Shown here in pieces: positions 11,778 to 24,095 of a DNA stretch of 64,000 bases (the stretch's first letter is position 1; each line of letters begins with the position of its first letter). A program made the position numbers and the translations under genes. The stretch comes from Apostichopus japonicus (taxonomy: Eukaryota > Echinodermata > Holothuroidea > Aspidochirotida > Stichopodidae). Under the pieces are notes generated by a model that worked only from the letters and a program-made list of their open reading frames with translations, did not search any database and was not told the origin of the DNA. The DNA lies in NCBI RefSeq assembly GCF_037975245.1, contig NC_092574.1, positions 20,903,713 through 20,967,712 of the forward strand, written 5' to 3'.

Positions 11778-14528
11778 TTGATGATATATAGTTTTGACAG
11801 TGAAATGGTTTTTACCGGTTTTTTTTTATGTTTTATAAAAGAGGTAAATTTTACGTTATCAGTAGTAATACCAATACAATGTATCAACGTTTGTGTCATA
11901 TATTAACTATTTATAATTGTATTAACCACGGAGACATATGTTTAGTCTACATGGAAGCGCCTTAAGTAATAAAAAAAACTAGATGCTCTATACCATGCAG
12001 TTATGAAATATCGAACGCTATGTTGCTGGGCTTTTCTCTAATGGAAAACAATTGTTTCCTATACGGTTGCCAGTACGACGCATATATTATCACGTTTGCC
12101 GTAGAGATATCCAGCGATTACATCCGATATTAATTATAAAGCCAATCATGAACACGAAGGCACTCTTTTTATGATGTCATATTGTCTATTTTTCTCGGAA
12201 AAATGTGCTTTTATGCTATATCGTTGAAATTGTCGAACATCAAGAATGAGTAGGGGGAGAGGAAGGTGTGGGATGCTTGTGGGTTGGTATTTACAATCCG
12301 AAGCAGCTATTGATAGTTATTAATCGAAGTAAATAACAGCCCTTTGCGGTCGTAAATGTTTCTTAATGTTCCTCGTTTGCTTTTGTTTTTGTTTTCGTTT
12401 TTTGTTTTTTGCTATTGTTAAACAGAATGAACGAGAATATCTCTCTCTATATGTGAATAAGGCAATTTGCAGTAATTTCCTTTCAAGAGATTGACAGTAA
12501 TACCCTCTGAAAAGCTGCATAATCCTATACTCATTTAAGTCATAATAATTATTAATTACTTTTGCATTGTGTAATTTGAAGGATGCACTTCAACGGAACC
12601 TGTTCTGTAATACGGTACATCTCATTATTAGCAAGGTCTGGCTGTAAGTACATCTATTGTAAATATCCAACTGGGTTGAAACATTAAAAGTGTGATATCT
12701 CCCAAGTGGAATACGATTGTTCTTAGCTGCTGGGAGAGTGTTTCTCACAAGCTGTAAGTTATTACAAAAAAATAATTCCGGGAAAAAAAGACATGATTAC
12801 TCACTGGCAATTACATGACGTTTTAAGTAACCAAACCTTGCGTAACCATATAGGGTAACAAAATTAGCCTAAAAGACATCTCAAAATACTTTCAAAGTGA
12901 AATCAAACAGCTGCTCTTGATTTGACAGAGGGAGGATATTCGTGACGTTCGAACAACAGTTTGTGTTATATCGAGAGATTTTCCCAGCAGAATAATCACT
13001 TGAGCACCAAGACGAGTTATGAATCGAATTCACACATGTCCTCTCCAAGAGCCCAGTAAATTGCATCTCCCTGGTTCAATCACCTTGAACCAATCCGGGT
13101 TTTTTTTTGGGGGGGGGGATAGAAATGACCGCGGATTAGACGAAAACAATATGTAGACTTTCTTTTATGGTGCAAACAAATAAGAAAGATGGGAGATAGG
13201 GTCGAGATTTTTTGAGTTTGAACTTTTTATTTTTCTTTCTTGCCCTAAGAATATTGTTCACTGCGTGCGCTAATAATCACCATAAATAGATCAAGGACGG
13301 ATGAGAAGATTTCATCGAAGAAAGTATTGTATTCCGTTCCATGATCATACAATTCAAGACAATTGGACTCCTTTCCTGGCATTAGCAATTAGAACTGACC
13401 TTTTCTTGATCTTCTTTTAGCTTAATATTTTGTTCAATTGGTGAAAGCATAAAAGTGCAATATTGTCAGTTGAATAATTGTTTGCTTGTTTCACTTGAGA
13501 TAAACAAAGGTTGTTTACATAAAAAAGAAATTGCGTTGAAGTTCAAAATGTGTTACTATGTGTATGAGAAAACACCGCAGAGATGTCACTGTCAATATAA
13601 ACATGTATATATAATCTAAACAAAGTAACAATGATTCAACCCGAAACATTTTATAACGTAAATATTTGCTTTTCGTATTCGATAACTTCTTGTCTGCATG
13701 CTAAAGGATATTTTATCCGTTGCGGGTTACATACGATATTTGCGAGGAGTTCTGTATTAATATAATATTTTTTTTTTGCATGAGGAGAATTAATCAAAAG
13801 CATTTAATTCCAAGTCATTCTTTCATTAGTTTTGTTAATCAATGGCTGAAGTATTCGTATGATATTTGTGCTTTTATTAAAGCAAAACAAAATCTCTTTG
13901 AAAGGGTATATGGATTGGGTATCAATTATAGATTGAGAGTCCACGACCGTTTACAACCAGAAATATAAGAAGTATGACAAAATACTTGAAGAAGTTAGAA
14001 TATTTGGACCGGCTCATTAACCAAATATTGGTATATTATCCGCATATGATATCCAACAATTGATAACTGCAATGCACTGAAAAAAATTGTAAAAATGAAT
14101 TTCAGTAGATATCATAGGGTATTTAATACTTACTAAAAGTGCTCCAAAATACATGCAGGAAGTACCAAGAAATTAAACTTGACTTGATTCTGCTTTGACG
14201 TGAATTTGCAAAGTTTACAACGATTTGCATATACCTATTGTGACGTATTTTGAATACAAATATTATGTTAATTAAGAAATCGGTAGCCTACATATATCTT
14301 TAATGCCAATACACGGAATCGCGCAATTATGGATGCACACCTAACCTTTAAAAACTTTCGTAACAGAAATGACCTAAGATGAAATACCTAAAATAATTTG
14401 CATATAAGACTGTGACCTGATATGATAAATGATATGTGTTATAATTATATCATTTGATTTGCTCTACTTTGAGTGAAAACAAACAAGTTCGTCCAGGTCA
14501 TATCTTCAAACCAAGAGAGGCCTGTAGA
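11778..14528. other. No gene or element recognised
   Basis: AT-rich DNA without recognisable repeats beyond homopolymer runs. A lone CTCCCTGGTT near 13068 recalls half of the CAGGGAG palindromes. Confidence 0.45.
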
Positions 14529-14858
14529 CAGGGGTAGGACCCGGGGGGGGGGCACTGGGGGCACGTGCCCCCACTTTTTTCAAAATAGCAAAATGGTTAA
14601 TTTAATATTTTATTTTAATTATTTATTTTTAGTCTGTACATGCTATTTTTAAAATGGCATCCCATATCTTTTTGTAGCTCGGTTAACAATAAACAATCTC
14701 AATAAATAGTATTGATAGCATACTAACACATCAGATATATTTAAGTGTATGGCCGGTGTGTATCGGTTTATAGCATAACGAGTGGTGGTTGTGGAATGAG
14801 AAAGTGCCCCTCTAATGTTGTGCCCCCACCCCACTTTTTGGAAGCTTCCTACCCCCTG
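14529..14858. mobile_element. hAT-like MITE (330 bp)
   Basis: The left end CAGGGGTAGGA and the right end, read inward as CAGGGGGTAGGA, are inverted repeats. The flanking octamers CCTGTAGA and CCTGGGAA look like a decayed target duplication (5 of 8 match). GC-rich subterminal palindromes (GGGGGCACGTGCCCCC) resemble the other hAT MITEs here. It is non-coding. Confidence 0.6.
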
Positions 14859-15588
14859 CCTGGGAATACGATATACAATTGTCTCACATTCATAGATGTT
14901 GCGGAACTACTCCGGTGGTATCGGAATGTACTGCAGTAGTATAGATAAATATGCTGACATTTAAGTTGTCTCAAGTTTGTAGAAGTCGATGTGATAAAGG
15001 GAGAAAAGATAATTGGGTAAAGTCATCATGTTGAGTAAATTTAGCCTTCAAGAAAGAAAAAAACATCGTAAAGTAACTCAGACCATTCAAAAGTTTGGAA
15101 GTGAGTAATTTAGAAATGTAATCTCTCTAAGGGTTCAAATAAGACAATTTGGTTATACTAGCATTAATCTAAACAGTGTGTAATAAACGTTTAGATTTTA
15201 TCGTCTCGTTTGAGTTACTATCAATTTTATTGTATTTTGAGGATACCAGCAGAGAAAGAGTTTAAGGCGTCTGGGTTAATAACAATCAATGCAAACCTTT
15301 TACTTTTGGAAATTAAAATCGATTGAGCAGAGAATGTGAAAAATAGATGGATCACATCCGCCATAAAAGTAGGAACGTTACTTTGCTATGGTAAACGTAC
15401 AGCTTTTGATGAATATGACATATATAGGTGAGTGAGAACCGACGATAAAATCGATTCATTATTTGGAATACCAAAATCACGATCTCAACTTAAATGTAGC
15501 ACGGAACGTAAAAACGATGTAATTATAAAGCTTGTTATCTTGTTACTAAACAATACTATGCAAATATATTATATTGTTTTTGCTCATG

Positions 15589-15666
<78 letters not shown>
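15589..15666. repeat. (TA)n microsatellite
   Basis: A pure TA run of about 75 bp. Confidence 0.97.
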
Positions 15667-15668
<2 letters not shown>

Positions 15669-16695
15669 GAACTCATTTGTGGCGTTCCAAGAGGAATTGT
15701 AGCATCTTTATTTCTTAAAACGAAAAATGTGGTTGTATTCTTTGACAGCCAAGATGTCTGATGTATGATCTTGATACTTTAATCGGAGTAAAACAGAGAT
15801 AATTATTCTTAGCGATCTCCGAATGCATTACACTAAATGAAACAAAGATAAAGTGAATTTGATAAATTTGTAAAATCTTGCGAAACGAAATATAAGTCAG
15901 ATTTTTCAGCCCTGAAATATACCGAGGCACGAGTAGCAATAGTACGTAAGACGCCGACCTTTTGGTAAAAGGTCAATTGAAGGTTATCTTTAATTAGCAT
16001 GGATGCCAGATAACTTCTATGGCGCTGGTTAGTATAAGATATTTCTCTCCACCTCTCTCTCTCTCTCTCTCTGAAAGTCAGTCCTTCCTGTGTTTCTGAC
16101 GTGACAATGACGTTATAGGTTGGTTGTGACATGTCCCACAATATCCGAAAGTACTTGACATCTTTAATTGTGTTCGATCGATTCCTAGTTATCATGGATC
16201 AATGAATGTACTGCACTCACTTCTTACCGTGGGAGAGAGGGAGAGAGATTTTTCGGAAATAGAGGCACGCAAGTTTCTGCCAAGAGTGCAACGTAAACTT
16301 TGCATTGTTTAATATCGAAGGATCGACTTATTATTGATTTGTCGTAAAAAGTTATTAGTAAGGCGATCCTCGTCTTTTCTTTTTGCCTTTATGAGAATAT
16401 GATTTTGTTTCATGATTACGTAACTATCAATATTTTGAGCGGGAAAAACTGTGTTGGCATTCAACTTATGCATGGGTATTGCTTAATCGCTGGTGATCAT
16501 GTGATCATATCACATGAATTACCTTCCTTTGCAAACATTTGTTAGTAATTAGCAGTCGAGTTTCCATATCTATACGAAGAGTTAGGTTTCATTATTAAAT
16601 GGTGATTGCTGCACTTACTCTTATACATAAGGCTGTTCAGTATTCGTTGTCAAGTCAGGGTGCAAGTAAATAAAAGTAAGCCGGCTCATATTCCG

Positions 16696-16991
16696 GTGCT
16701 GTGGCCGAGTGGATAAAGGCAGTGGTATTTGAAGCAATGGGGCTTAGCAATCAGGAGGTTCGGGGTTCGATCCAGGGCGGGTCATAGTAAGGTGGGTTTT
16801 TCATCCAAGAGAAATCTACGGTTTTCCCATCTGAAATGACTTTCTAAATTGAAAAGATTCCAAATTTGAGTTAAAACGTTGAAATGGAAGCCACACGACG
16901 TGTAAGTTGTAATCCATAACCCCTTAGGGTTTCTCCCACATTTGTGATCGCTTAAGCGTCGTAAAAATGACAGCTGATTTTATTATTATAT
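16696..16991 (+). mobile_element. tRNA-derived SINE (tRNA-Ser/Leu-like head)
   Basis: The head (16696-16784) has an A-box-like GTGGCCGAGTGGATAAAGGC and a B box GGGGTTCGATCC, with spacing for a class II tRNA with a long variable arm. The acceptor stem does not pair, so this is not a tRNA gene. The body continues through CATAACCCCTTAGGG and ends in a short (ATT)n tail. Confidence 0.7.
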
Positions 16992-17473
16992 TCTATGTTT
17001 CATACGTAGTTAATTGTGTGCAACGACACAAAGACAAAGATCAACCAATCTGCATAGTTCTTACGACCCCTCCCTACCCCCACCCAAAATGTTTATTATG
17101 TTTGTTCATTTAAGTTATAGAATTCCAGGATATTAATATCTTGATCAACTTAGGGAATAACTGTTTGCGTTATTTCTCGCGATTTACGTCAATCACTTTC
17201 GTTTCAAACGGATTTTTAAGATCCTCGTTCTGCGTGTTACCTGTTCAGTAAGGGTCAGTGAATTAAATATCATCGCTGAACATGTTCTCACGAATGGACT
17301 CGAGTTTACGGTTAATTTCATCTACTTGACAGTTTGACAAGGATATGCATGCCGAGATATCTTCCATTTAACGTTTCCGGCTTCCATCAGTTTTTGTTCA
17401 CGTTGAACTTTAACTTTAACGGTGAAAGAAAAATCTCAGTGCTGTCATAAAACGAGTTCAGTTTGTTTGTTTA

Positions 17474-17528
17474 TACACACACACACACACGCACACATAC
17501 ACATATATATATATATATATATATATAT
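17474..17528. repeat. (CA)n(TA)n compound microsatellite
   Basis: CA repeats pass into TA repeats. Confidence 0.95.
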
Positions 17529-18420
17529 TCGGGGTTTTTTTCTTGAAATAATATGCCATTAGAATGTTAGAATACTTAGCTGACAATGTACTCTGAATTC
17601 ACTTTAAGACCTCCTTCAAAAAAAAAACACCTATATAAGTGTAAGTTACCTTTAATTAATTATTTAATAATTAATTAAAAAAGAAAGACATTTTCAAAAC
17701 ATTTGTCATGATAATGTCATTTCTTCTGCTGTTCCCAAATATACGTTAAAACACACTAGCAAAGCTAACTATGTTTAACAATGGATATTAAATATCTAGA
17801 TTTCATCGAGAGGATGGAAATTTCTGATTTCAGTATGACGGTAAGATATGATTACACATTTCTAATTATTCACTTCATTTTATGGCCGATTCAAGTCATT
17901 AAAATTCATTTCCAGCCTTGACTGGCGCCACTAAGTTCGGTCAATGCATACGGTAAAAATATATATATATTTTTTCTTTTCTATTTAGTTCTCTTTGTCA
18001 TTTCTCAAGTTAATAGCTTATTTTTCTTCTTATGAAGAGTCATAAATCAACGTCAATCGTTTCTTGATCACAAATTGACTGTTGAATATCATCAATTTGA
18101 TAGTTTTGAAAGTATTACAGACAGAGACAAATTTGTAAGCAACGCCAGATTGTAATGGCCGATGCTCATAAATCAAATGAATCTAACAGAGCCATGCAGT
18201 GAGATTGCGAGAAATGTGAGTTTTAAAGAAGTTACGAACGGTTGATGAAATAACTGCTACCTACTGTCTTATAACAGGGCACCAAAGGCATGGTTTGATT
18301 CGCAACCTTAGAAAATCATAACATTAGCTTTAGCAAGCTGGTGGAATTTTGGGTAAGGTCCTACTTAACTTTCTGAGATGATGTTATTATAGATGAAGTT
18401 AGTAGATAATGTTACTGTGT

Positions 18421-18928
18421 ACCCGATACGCATAGCTGGTACAGTAACTACTGTTCATATCCTGCAACACATGTTACACATGTTACGAATACAAATTGAT
18501 GCACGGTTGTGTGACATGGACAGTACTTGCTGTAGCAACAATTTTGAACGAGTTCATTATACTCGATTCTAGATGAAGTCGTGTCTATAGTCCTTTTATG
18601 CTATAAATATGGCTATATGGATATTCCCGAATATGGCCTTTCTTCGTTCTCGGCGTGAGGAATTGGCGTAATTTAAAGAGAGGTGTGAACTGGAATCAAG
18701 CGGTAAAGCACCTCCTATACTTCATCTCGTAGGCATTCTCATCTTCATAGACTCCTGGTCCAGTCGCGCAGTTCTTTGTCTTACATGGGAACAAGTTAAC
18801 AGATTTGCGCCAGTTGTTATAGTGCCACCTGTAACACAAGTTACCGTGTTACGAACACAAAGTAGTAATTACTGATGCACGGTTATGGGACATCAACAGT
18901 AGTTAATGTACCAGCTATGATTATCGGC
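18421..18928. mobile_element. TIR element (ACCCGATA family), long copy
   Basis: The left end ACCCGATACGCATAGCTGGT continues into CAGTAACTACTGTT. Read inward, the right end matches over about 35 bp (CCGATAATCATAGCTGGTAC). The subterminal phrase TGATGCACGGTTGTG occurs near both ends. It is related to the 168-bp element at 30378-30545. Confidence 0.6.
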
Positions 18929-19984
18929 TGTACTGTATAAAACGTCAACTATATTGAAACACACAGATAGAATTGATGTTATAGAGTACAATCAACATAG
19001 TACTTTTTCAAATCTTTAAATTAAATCATGTAAGTCGGATGCAACATAAAACAGTACAAACACCTACATTCACTGGTGACGTTACGGTTCCAACTCCTTA
19101 TGGGGGGGGGGGGGGTAACACAGACCCCAACCATCGTCTTGTGGCTGAGGCCAATAATATCTTTGAGATGAAAAAATCCACGAAACAGTTAAGAAAAATC
19201 CGTTTCCGTTTGGTACATATCCTAGTTATATGTTATATTATATGTGTCATTATGTAAATCTGCGATGCCCATATAAGTGTCACTAGGGTCTGAAACCTTT
19301 CCTTTTTTTTTGTCTCTGGTTTCCTTTATTTCATATGTTCAACATATGGTTATGGTAGAATGTCAATAATGGTGACACTTAAGCTAATGCCATCATTAGT
19401 TCAAGGTTAAGTGGTGCAATATTTTCCATACATTATTTGCAAAACCCATCTCCGTTACATAAACCAAACATTATGATAAATTAAATAACACACACACACA
19501 CAAAAAAAAACACTGTAGCTCGTATACATGTGTCTCGATAATGTCATATGTAGACTGGAGCAAATCTTCAGCATTGTGTGTGAAGAAACATTAATGTTAT
19601 ATTTCTTTAATGGAACAAAAATATGTTCTTAGCTGATTTGTGGAATTTGGTCATGGCAGATATACCTCCATCGTAAGGGCTTGTGTATCCTTTACGATGA
19701 ATATGCAGCATTTTAAACTCTACGATCACTCAGATATGTTTGTTCCAAGTTCAACTAAACATCTTCTCGAAAACGACATGCATATATTATATTTCACATT
19801 TAACGAGTGTCCATGTCCAGCCATGTCTTTCCTATCATTCAGAAGATAGCCGCGCCTAACCACACTCGATAAAGCTCGGAGCAAATACATCACAGATTAT
19901 TACAGAACATTTAGACGTTTCTACGGAAGTCACAATGTATCTCTAAATAGTGTTGACTCTGTAACTCTGTAACTGGACGACATA

Positions 19985-20068
19985 CATTAATCTTGGAGTG
20001 ACTCGTACTCGGGACCTATATATGATTGAAAGGCACCGGCGTTAACCACTAAGCTAACACTCCCCATC
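19985..20068 (-). mobile_element. Degenerate tRNA-like SINE head
   Basis: On the minus strand, TTAGCTTAGTGGTTAACGCC resembles an A box and GAGTACGAGTCACTCC a weak B box. There is no complete cloverleaf. It is probably an old SINE fragment. Confidence 0.45.
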
Positions 20069-20069
20069 T

Positions 20070-21272
20070 TTCCAACTGAACCAGTTTCAGTTGACAACAC
20101 TCCTGTTTTGTCTAATTCATTTTATCAAGTGACGAAATGACCGGAAAGGAATCAACTTAGTAACCGCAGCATTTGTTATACTTAGATCAAAATATCCACC
20201 CTGATGTGTTATAAGAAGAAATAGGTCCTATGTGGTAGCTTTCCGTAAACTAATTTCTGTGTGATGAAACATTTTGTTTAAATTTAATCTTTCTATTAGA
20301 TCAAGCTAAGAGGACGGTAAACATGTGTATAAAATTCAACCAATCAACTGCACTCAAACATATACATCCGTCTCAGCATGACCTTCTCCATATAAGCCTA
20401 GGTCTGTCAATTTCGTGAGAACTTTTGGGGGAAACAAGGAAACACATAAAGTGTTAATTTCCTGCTCACAGAAGGTATTGAAAAATTCAATGTCTCAGCG
20501 AATGTTGACGTTTTCGACAACAGGGGGACTCCTCTAATTATCTTTCGACAAAATCTCATTATCGTAATTTTGGGTTCCGTTGGAAAGGGTAGTAGAAATA
20601 CGGGATGTGGTCTGTTTTTTTCTTTTCTTATTGCAGAGATCTGTTTAGAGTCTTCTTTCTTAATTTGGGCTCTATTCATTTCTATTTTGGGGTTTCAAAG
20701 GGGTCCGCAGGTGGTAGTAGCAAAACGGGGTGTGTAACAGTAGAAGGGACCAGTAAACGTTTAACAGACACTTTACGCTGTCAAGACGGCCATTCCGATT
20801 ATTAAAGTACGATGCTCTCAATCTAAGAAAAGCAACCTTTCTCTAGCAGTCAGTAGCCTACTAACTTTCGGTCCTTGACTGACGACAATATTAGGACCTT
20901 GGTATTTCCAATTCGGCTTCCGTCTGCGAACCAAATAAATAGAAGGCGGTAACAACATATCAGAGTTCACGTAAACTTACCCTTTAGTAGTGATTGAAGG
21001 GTGGTCTTTAGTGACAAAAAAAGGCGGCATTTGCAAGTCAAATATGTCGTTTTTTCCTTGAAAACATGTTTCCGTTTGACGAAACCGCACACTTGCAACG
21101 TTGACTCACTCACATGCGATTGTATATCTGTTATTCAGAGATTTGTAAACAATAGTACAGATCAAGCACATTGAACCACACTCTCACTTATAACCCCGGT
21201 AGCCCCATTTTACATCTCCCTTCTGGTTTAGGTAACACCCAACACGATATATCTCTGACAATTCCGAAAGAA
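20070..21272. other. No gene recognised
   Basis: Short overlapping ORFs on both strands around 20407-20805; none recognisable. Confidence 0.4.
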
Positions 21273-21274
21273 TA

Positions 21275-21748
21275 TGGCAAGCCATATGGGACAAATACCG
21301 CCTACTATATCCTCGTATCAATACGAATATATACGCGTATTAATTCGAATATATACGCGTATTAAATCAGGCAATAACTGGCATGTCTTATAGCTTTCAC
21401 AAACGAGTTTCGAGAGTTATCACATTGTAGCCTCGCCAGTGCAATAAAACGAGAGATTGCACAGTTAGTCTCTATTGACGTACACCCAGGCCAAACGTAC
21501 TCGATCTAGACAACAGCATGATTTAATACGTGTATATATTCGAATTAATAAGTGTATATATTAGAATTAATCCTCATATGTATTCGAATTAATACGTGTT
21601 TATATTCGAATTAATACGCGGATATATTTCAGCCTTATGGTTGGCTAATTAATATATACGCGTATATATTCAAATTAATACGCGTATAGCCTATTCAAAT
21701 TAATACGCGAATATATTATGCGGTGAATTTGTCCCACATGGCTTGCCA
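21275..21748. mobile_element. TA-flanked MITE containing an ACGCGTATTAATTCG minisatellite
   Basis: The inverted ends TGGCAAGCCATATGGGACAA (left) and TGGCAAGCCATGTGGGACAA (right, read inward) are flanked by TA, as in Tc1/mariner-type elements. Inside, irregular ~22-bp units of the form ATACGCGTATTAATTCGAAT occur at about 21320-21365 and 21521-21715. No transposase is present. Confidence 0.65.
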
Positions 21749-21750
21749 TA

Positions 21751-23427
21751 AACGAGGGTATACTGAATGCCATATGTATCAAAAATGTCCAAAAAATATT
21801 AGCATATTGATGGTAGATGCCGAATTACGTCCTGCGCGATTAGTAATCATATTATAAATCATGAAAAGGACCCTACAGTTGCAACAAGAATACTATATTT
21901 TTAGTTGTACTAAGCATTCTGGTGCCTGAGTCTCTTTGTGAAGGCAAACCAAGAAATATCTGCTTCAAGAATAGACACGGCAGAAAGATGAACTGTAATA
22001 CAGGCAGAATATTTTATTGAATACTTTATTATTATTAATTTTTTTGTGGTAGTATTCTCCAGTTAAGTTGTAACTTCTGAGAGTTATATGTTAAAACTTA
22101 CTTTAAGTTTTAATTCAAAATATTGTATAGCTTTCAAAGTATTACAGACTACAAACCGTGCAAATGAATGATGAATTTGTTTGTTTTCACTCTGAATTCA
22201 GATATAATTTCAAATTCAGTATAATTCGTTCTACTTGTGACGATATACTGTGCTATGCTGCAGATAGTTATAAATATAGCCTTCTAGACCAGGCATCATA
22301 ATTCATAAAATAAAAATCCACATATTCATAGTCCATAATTCATATAACCAATATACCTAAAATTAAAAGCTGTGATTTCAATTGCCACCATTTCATTCTG
22401 TCACCACTCTCCCCAATAATGTGCTTAAGGATAAAGCAAGGGAAGATTGGCCCTGGATTAACACAAAATCCCGGCGGAGCCCTATACCCTATGTGCATGC
22501 AGGCATTGACAAGCGTACCCGCCAATCAGAATGCCTCGGCATGCTTTACAAGTTTAGAGATGTTGTGTGTCCTTATTTCTATATAGAATCGTAACCCACA
22601 CCAGGCTACTTGTCAACTGTATCTCACCAGGTTTTACTCGTTTTTTCTTATCAACTTACTGCTCCAGTTTTTGCGCGCGAACGTTAACACCGGAATGAAA
22701 CCCTTTTTCTCCGTAAATTATGCAATCCGTGTGTTATGGTTGCATCCGTCTAACTTTCAATGACAGTGGGAAACTAGAACTGCGTTTGCCTGCTGCAAAT
22801 ACGCAGTAATATAGTGCGCGTGTAGTGCTTGCAGTATTAGGAAGTCGTTTTCGGCTTTTCGCTCACATACAATAATTACTTCTGCCCACAATTATGCGTA
22901 CAACTTTGGTCAGCTGTCTTTACGTGTATCACGACATATAATTGATGAACTGTTTGCTATCGTTATGTGACAACGAGTTAACGGTTTGACAAGTGTTCCC
23001 TCTAGTAAGCTTTGACAACAACTGTTATAACAAACTAAGCGTTTCCTTCTTCGGGTTGCTATACAAGATACGAAGTTGCAACAATACACAAAGTAACATT
23101 TGTGTTGAGAAAAAAAAAATTGAAGTCGTTTACCCTTAGTTCGAAACATTAATGTTTAACTCACCTCAGAAACAAGAAAAGCGAAAGCGGATCCTTATTT
23201 CTTAAACTGCTTTTTTTTTTTAAGAAGCAAGTAATTATATACATAGTGCTTTAAAAGTAAATAATTTCATATAACGCTTTAATCAGTGCCAAACCAAGTA
23301 TTCTATTGCCCATTGTCGAGGGAAAGTTAGCTGAATTGTATAATGCTGACAAAAAAATGAGTTTGTTGTTCAAGTATATCCTTATTGCCTAAAGGATATT
23401 TCCAATCGCAGCTGCTTGTATATCTGC
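21751..23427. other. No gene or element recognised
   Basis: AT-rich DNA with slightly higher GC at 22430-22560. No domain in its small ORFs. Confidence 0.4.
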
Positions 23428-23435
23428 GGTATCTT

Positions 23436-24087
23436 CAAGGGCGGCGGAAGCACTTTCAATCTGGGGGGGGGGGGGCACCGACATCAAAGGGTACTTTGCA
23501 GAAATTCGATTGGACTGATGCAGCCTTATATTTAGTACCCTTTATAACTCTTATTGTATTATCTTATTTGCGTATACACATCACTCCATCAACCTCCCCC
23601 CACCCCCAAGGAAAATATGAATACTAGCACTGCAATATCCAATGTGCAAATTGGGAAACAAGGAACAAGTTTTCTTTTGAGACAAAATTAGGTGAAATCA
23701 TGCTAGTTGCTAATGTAGGGATCTTCCGAATTAGAGTTTATTTCTTGTTAATATGTTAACCAATTTTTTTTCATTCGAAATAGCTTTGAGTTTGACACAC
23801 AGAAATTCACTAAAAGTCAGAGGCGTAGCCAGGATTTGCAAAGTTGTAGTCACGACTATCTGAGCGGAGCGCCACCATCGGTTGGCGCGGAGCGTACAAG
23901 AAAATTTTTGGTTTTACAAACCCCTCAGATGGCCGGAAACGGCCCTTCCCGAGTGTTTATTCTGGTTCCCTGGCCTCTTGCTAACTTGAGACACCTCAAT
24001 TTTTATGAAGAAAAAGGGCACATTTTTAACCTGAGGAAAAGAGGGGGGCACGTGCCCCCTGTGCCCCCCCCGGTTCCGCCGCCCTTG
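23436..24087. mobile_element. hAT-type non-autonomous transposon with perfect 8-bp target duplication
   Basis: The 14-bp inverted ends CAAGGGCGGCGGAA are flanked by the identical octamer GGTATCTT (23428-23435, 24088-24095). Poly-G/poly-C stretches follow each end (…GGGGGGGCACC; GGGGGGCACGTGCCCCC). A second hAT-like left end, CAGAGGCGTAGCCAGG, lies inside at about 23819. It is followed by a reversed copy (23855-23954) of the module in the 2.2-kb transposons. It is non-coding. Confidence 0.85.
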
Positions 24088-24095
24088 GGTATCTT

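Noticed and set aside
16696-16784. tRNA-Ser/Leu gene
   Set aside because: The acceptor stem does not pair and the sequence continues into a SINE body with an ATT tail.
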